Below are positions 13,519-13,637 of a DNA stretch of 13,637 nt, in pieces. The position numbers and the translations under genes are program-made. The notes under the pieces are model-generated. The model was not told the origin of the DNA. It searched no databases and saw only the letters and a program-made list of their open reading frames with translations. Positions within the stretch are counted from its first letter, which is position 1; every line of letters begins with the position of its first letter. The stretch comes from Nitrospirota bacterium (lineage in GTDB: Bacteria; Nitrospinota; Nitrospinia; Nitrospinales; Nitrospinaceae), in the NCBI GenBank assembly GCA_003229345.1, contig QIDN01000444.1, forward strand, positions 1 through 13,637. Direction: 5' to 3'.

Positions 13519-13637
13519 ATGGATGTGATGACCCGGATTGACGGTAAAAAAGTTGCGGCGGAAATCAAGGAGCAGGTCGCCGATGAAGTCGAAAAGCTAA
13601 AAAAACAAACGAGAAAAGTCCCCGGACTCGCAGTCGT
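13519..13637 (+). CDS. folD: FolD, methylenetetrahydrofolate dehydrogenase/cyclohydrolase (5' end only)
   Basis: The first 39 codons of a gene that runs off the right edge. The protein begins MDVMTRIDGKKVAAEIKEQV and continues to KVPGLAVV. This is the conserved start of FolD: a DGK substrate-region motif, an amphipathic helix with AAEIKEQV, then PGLAVV leading to the first core strand. FolD interconverts methylene-, methenyl- and formyl-tetrahydrofolate in the cytoplasm. A good GGAG site lies 5 bases before ATG 13519; GTG 13525 and ATG 13528 are less likely starts. The active-site lysine and cofactor domain lie outside the window. Confidence 0.88.
   Translation, partial: MDVMTRIDGKKVAAEIKEQVADEVEKLKKQTRKVPGLAV

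Noticed and set aside
1..13637. Mobile element, phage defence or CRISPR system
   Set aside because: I looked for transposase, integrase, toxin-antitoxin pairs, regularly spaced repeats and defence domains and saw none. Only non-coding palindromic repeats are present.

Overview
This window looks like chromosomal housekeeping DNA from a Gram-negative-type bacterium of moderate GC content that uses sigma-54. It carries a sigma-54 enhancer-binding regulator, a near-consensus -24/-12 promoter, an ammonium channel, a CPA2 K+/H+ antiporter and a tRNA-Leu with an encoded CCA. The gene mix fits Nitrospinota or deltaproteobacteria-like lineages, but that placement is a guess from gene style only. I see no phage, integron, transposase or CRISPR signal.

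Left part (1-2095): the minus strand has the 5' end of a proline/glutamine-rich gene, possibly flagellar fliK, behind a sigma-54 promoter, and then a double zinc-ribbon protein. A 400-base intergenic region follows. It ends in a sigma-70-type promoter with a direct repeat over its -35, which drives a small two-helix membrane protein on the plus strand. Centre (2115-8222): a Kef-type antiporter (minus) and an ammonium transporter (plus) are divergent, and their -10 boxes overlap. The transporter converges on an RhlE-like DEAD-box helicase (minus) that has a long leader rich in hairpins. A pentapeptide-repeat protein follows on the minus strand. Right-centre (8341-10490): tRNA-Leu(CAA) with its own promoter and terminator, and a 649-residue membrane/TPR protein of the TMTC-like type. 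Right part (10491-13637): an AT-rich region contains an orphan intrinsic terminator. After it come a GAF-AAA+-Fis sigma-54 activator and an HDOD protein as a probable two-gene unit, a cluster of palindromic repeats, and the start of folD.

The common theme is regulation and ion/nutrient homeostasis: ammonium uptake, K+ efflux, an RNA helicase with a regulatory-looking leader, and a sigma-54 activator beside a signalling HDOD protein. I found no convincing novel multi-gene system. The items most worth checking are the sigma-54 promoter with its candidate activator, the helicase leader, the terminator upstream of the activator gene (attenuator or small RNA), the mosaic inverted repeat before folD, and the altered Rossmann glycine in the antiporter.
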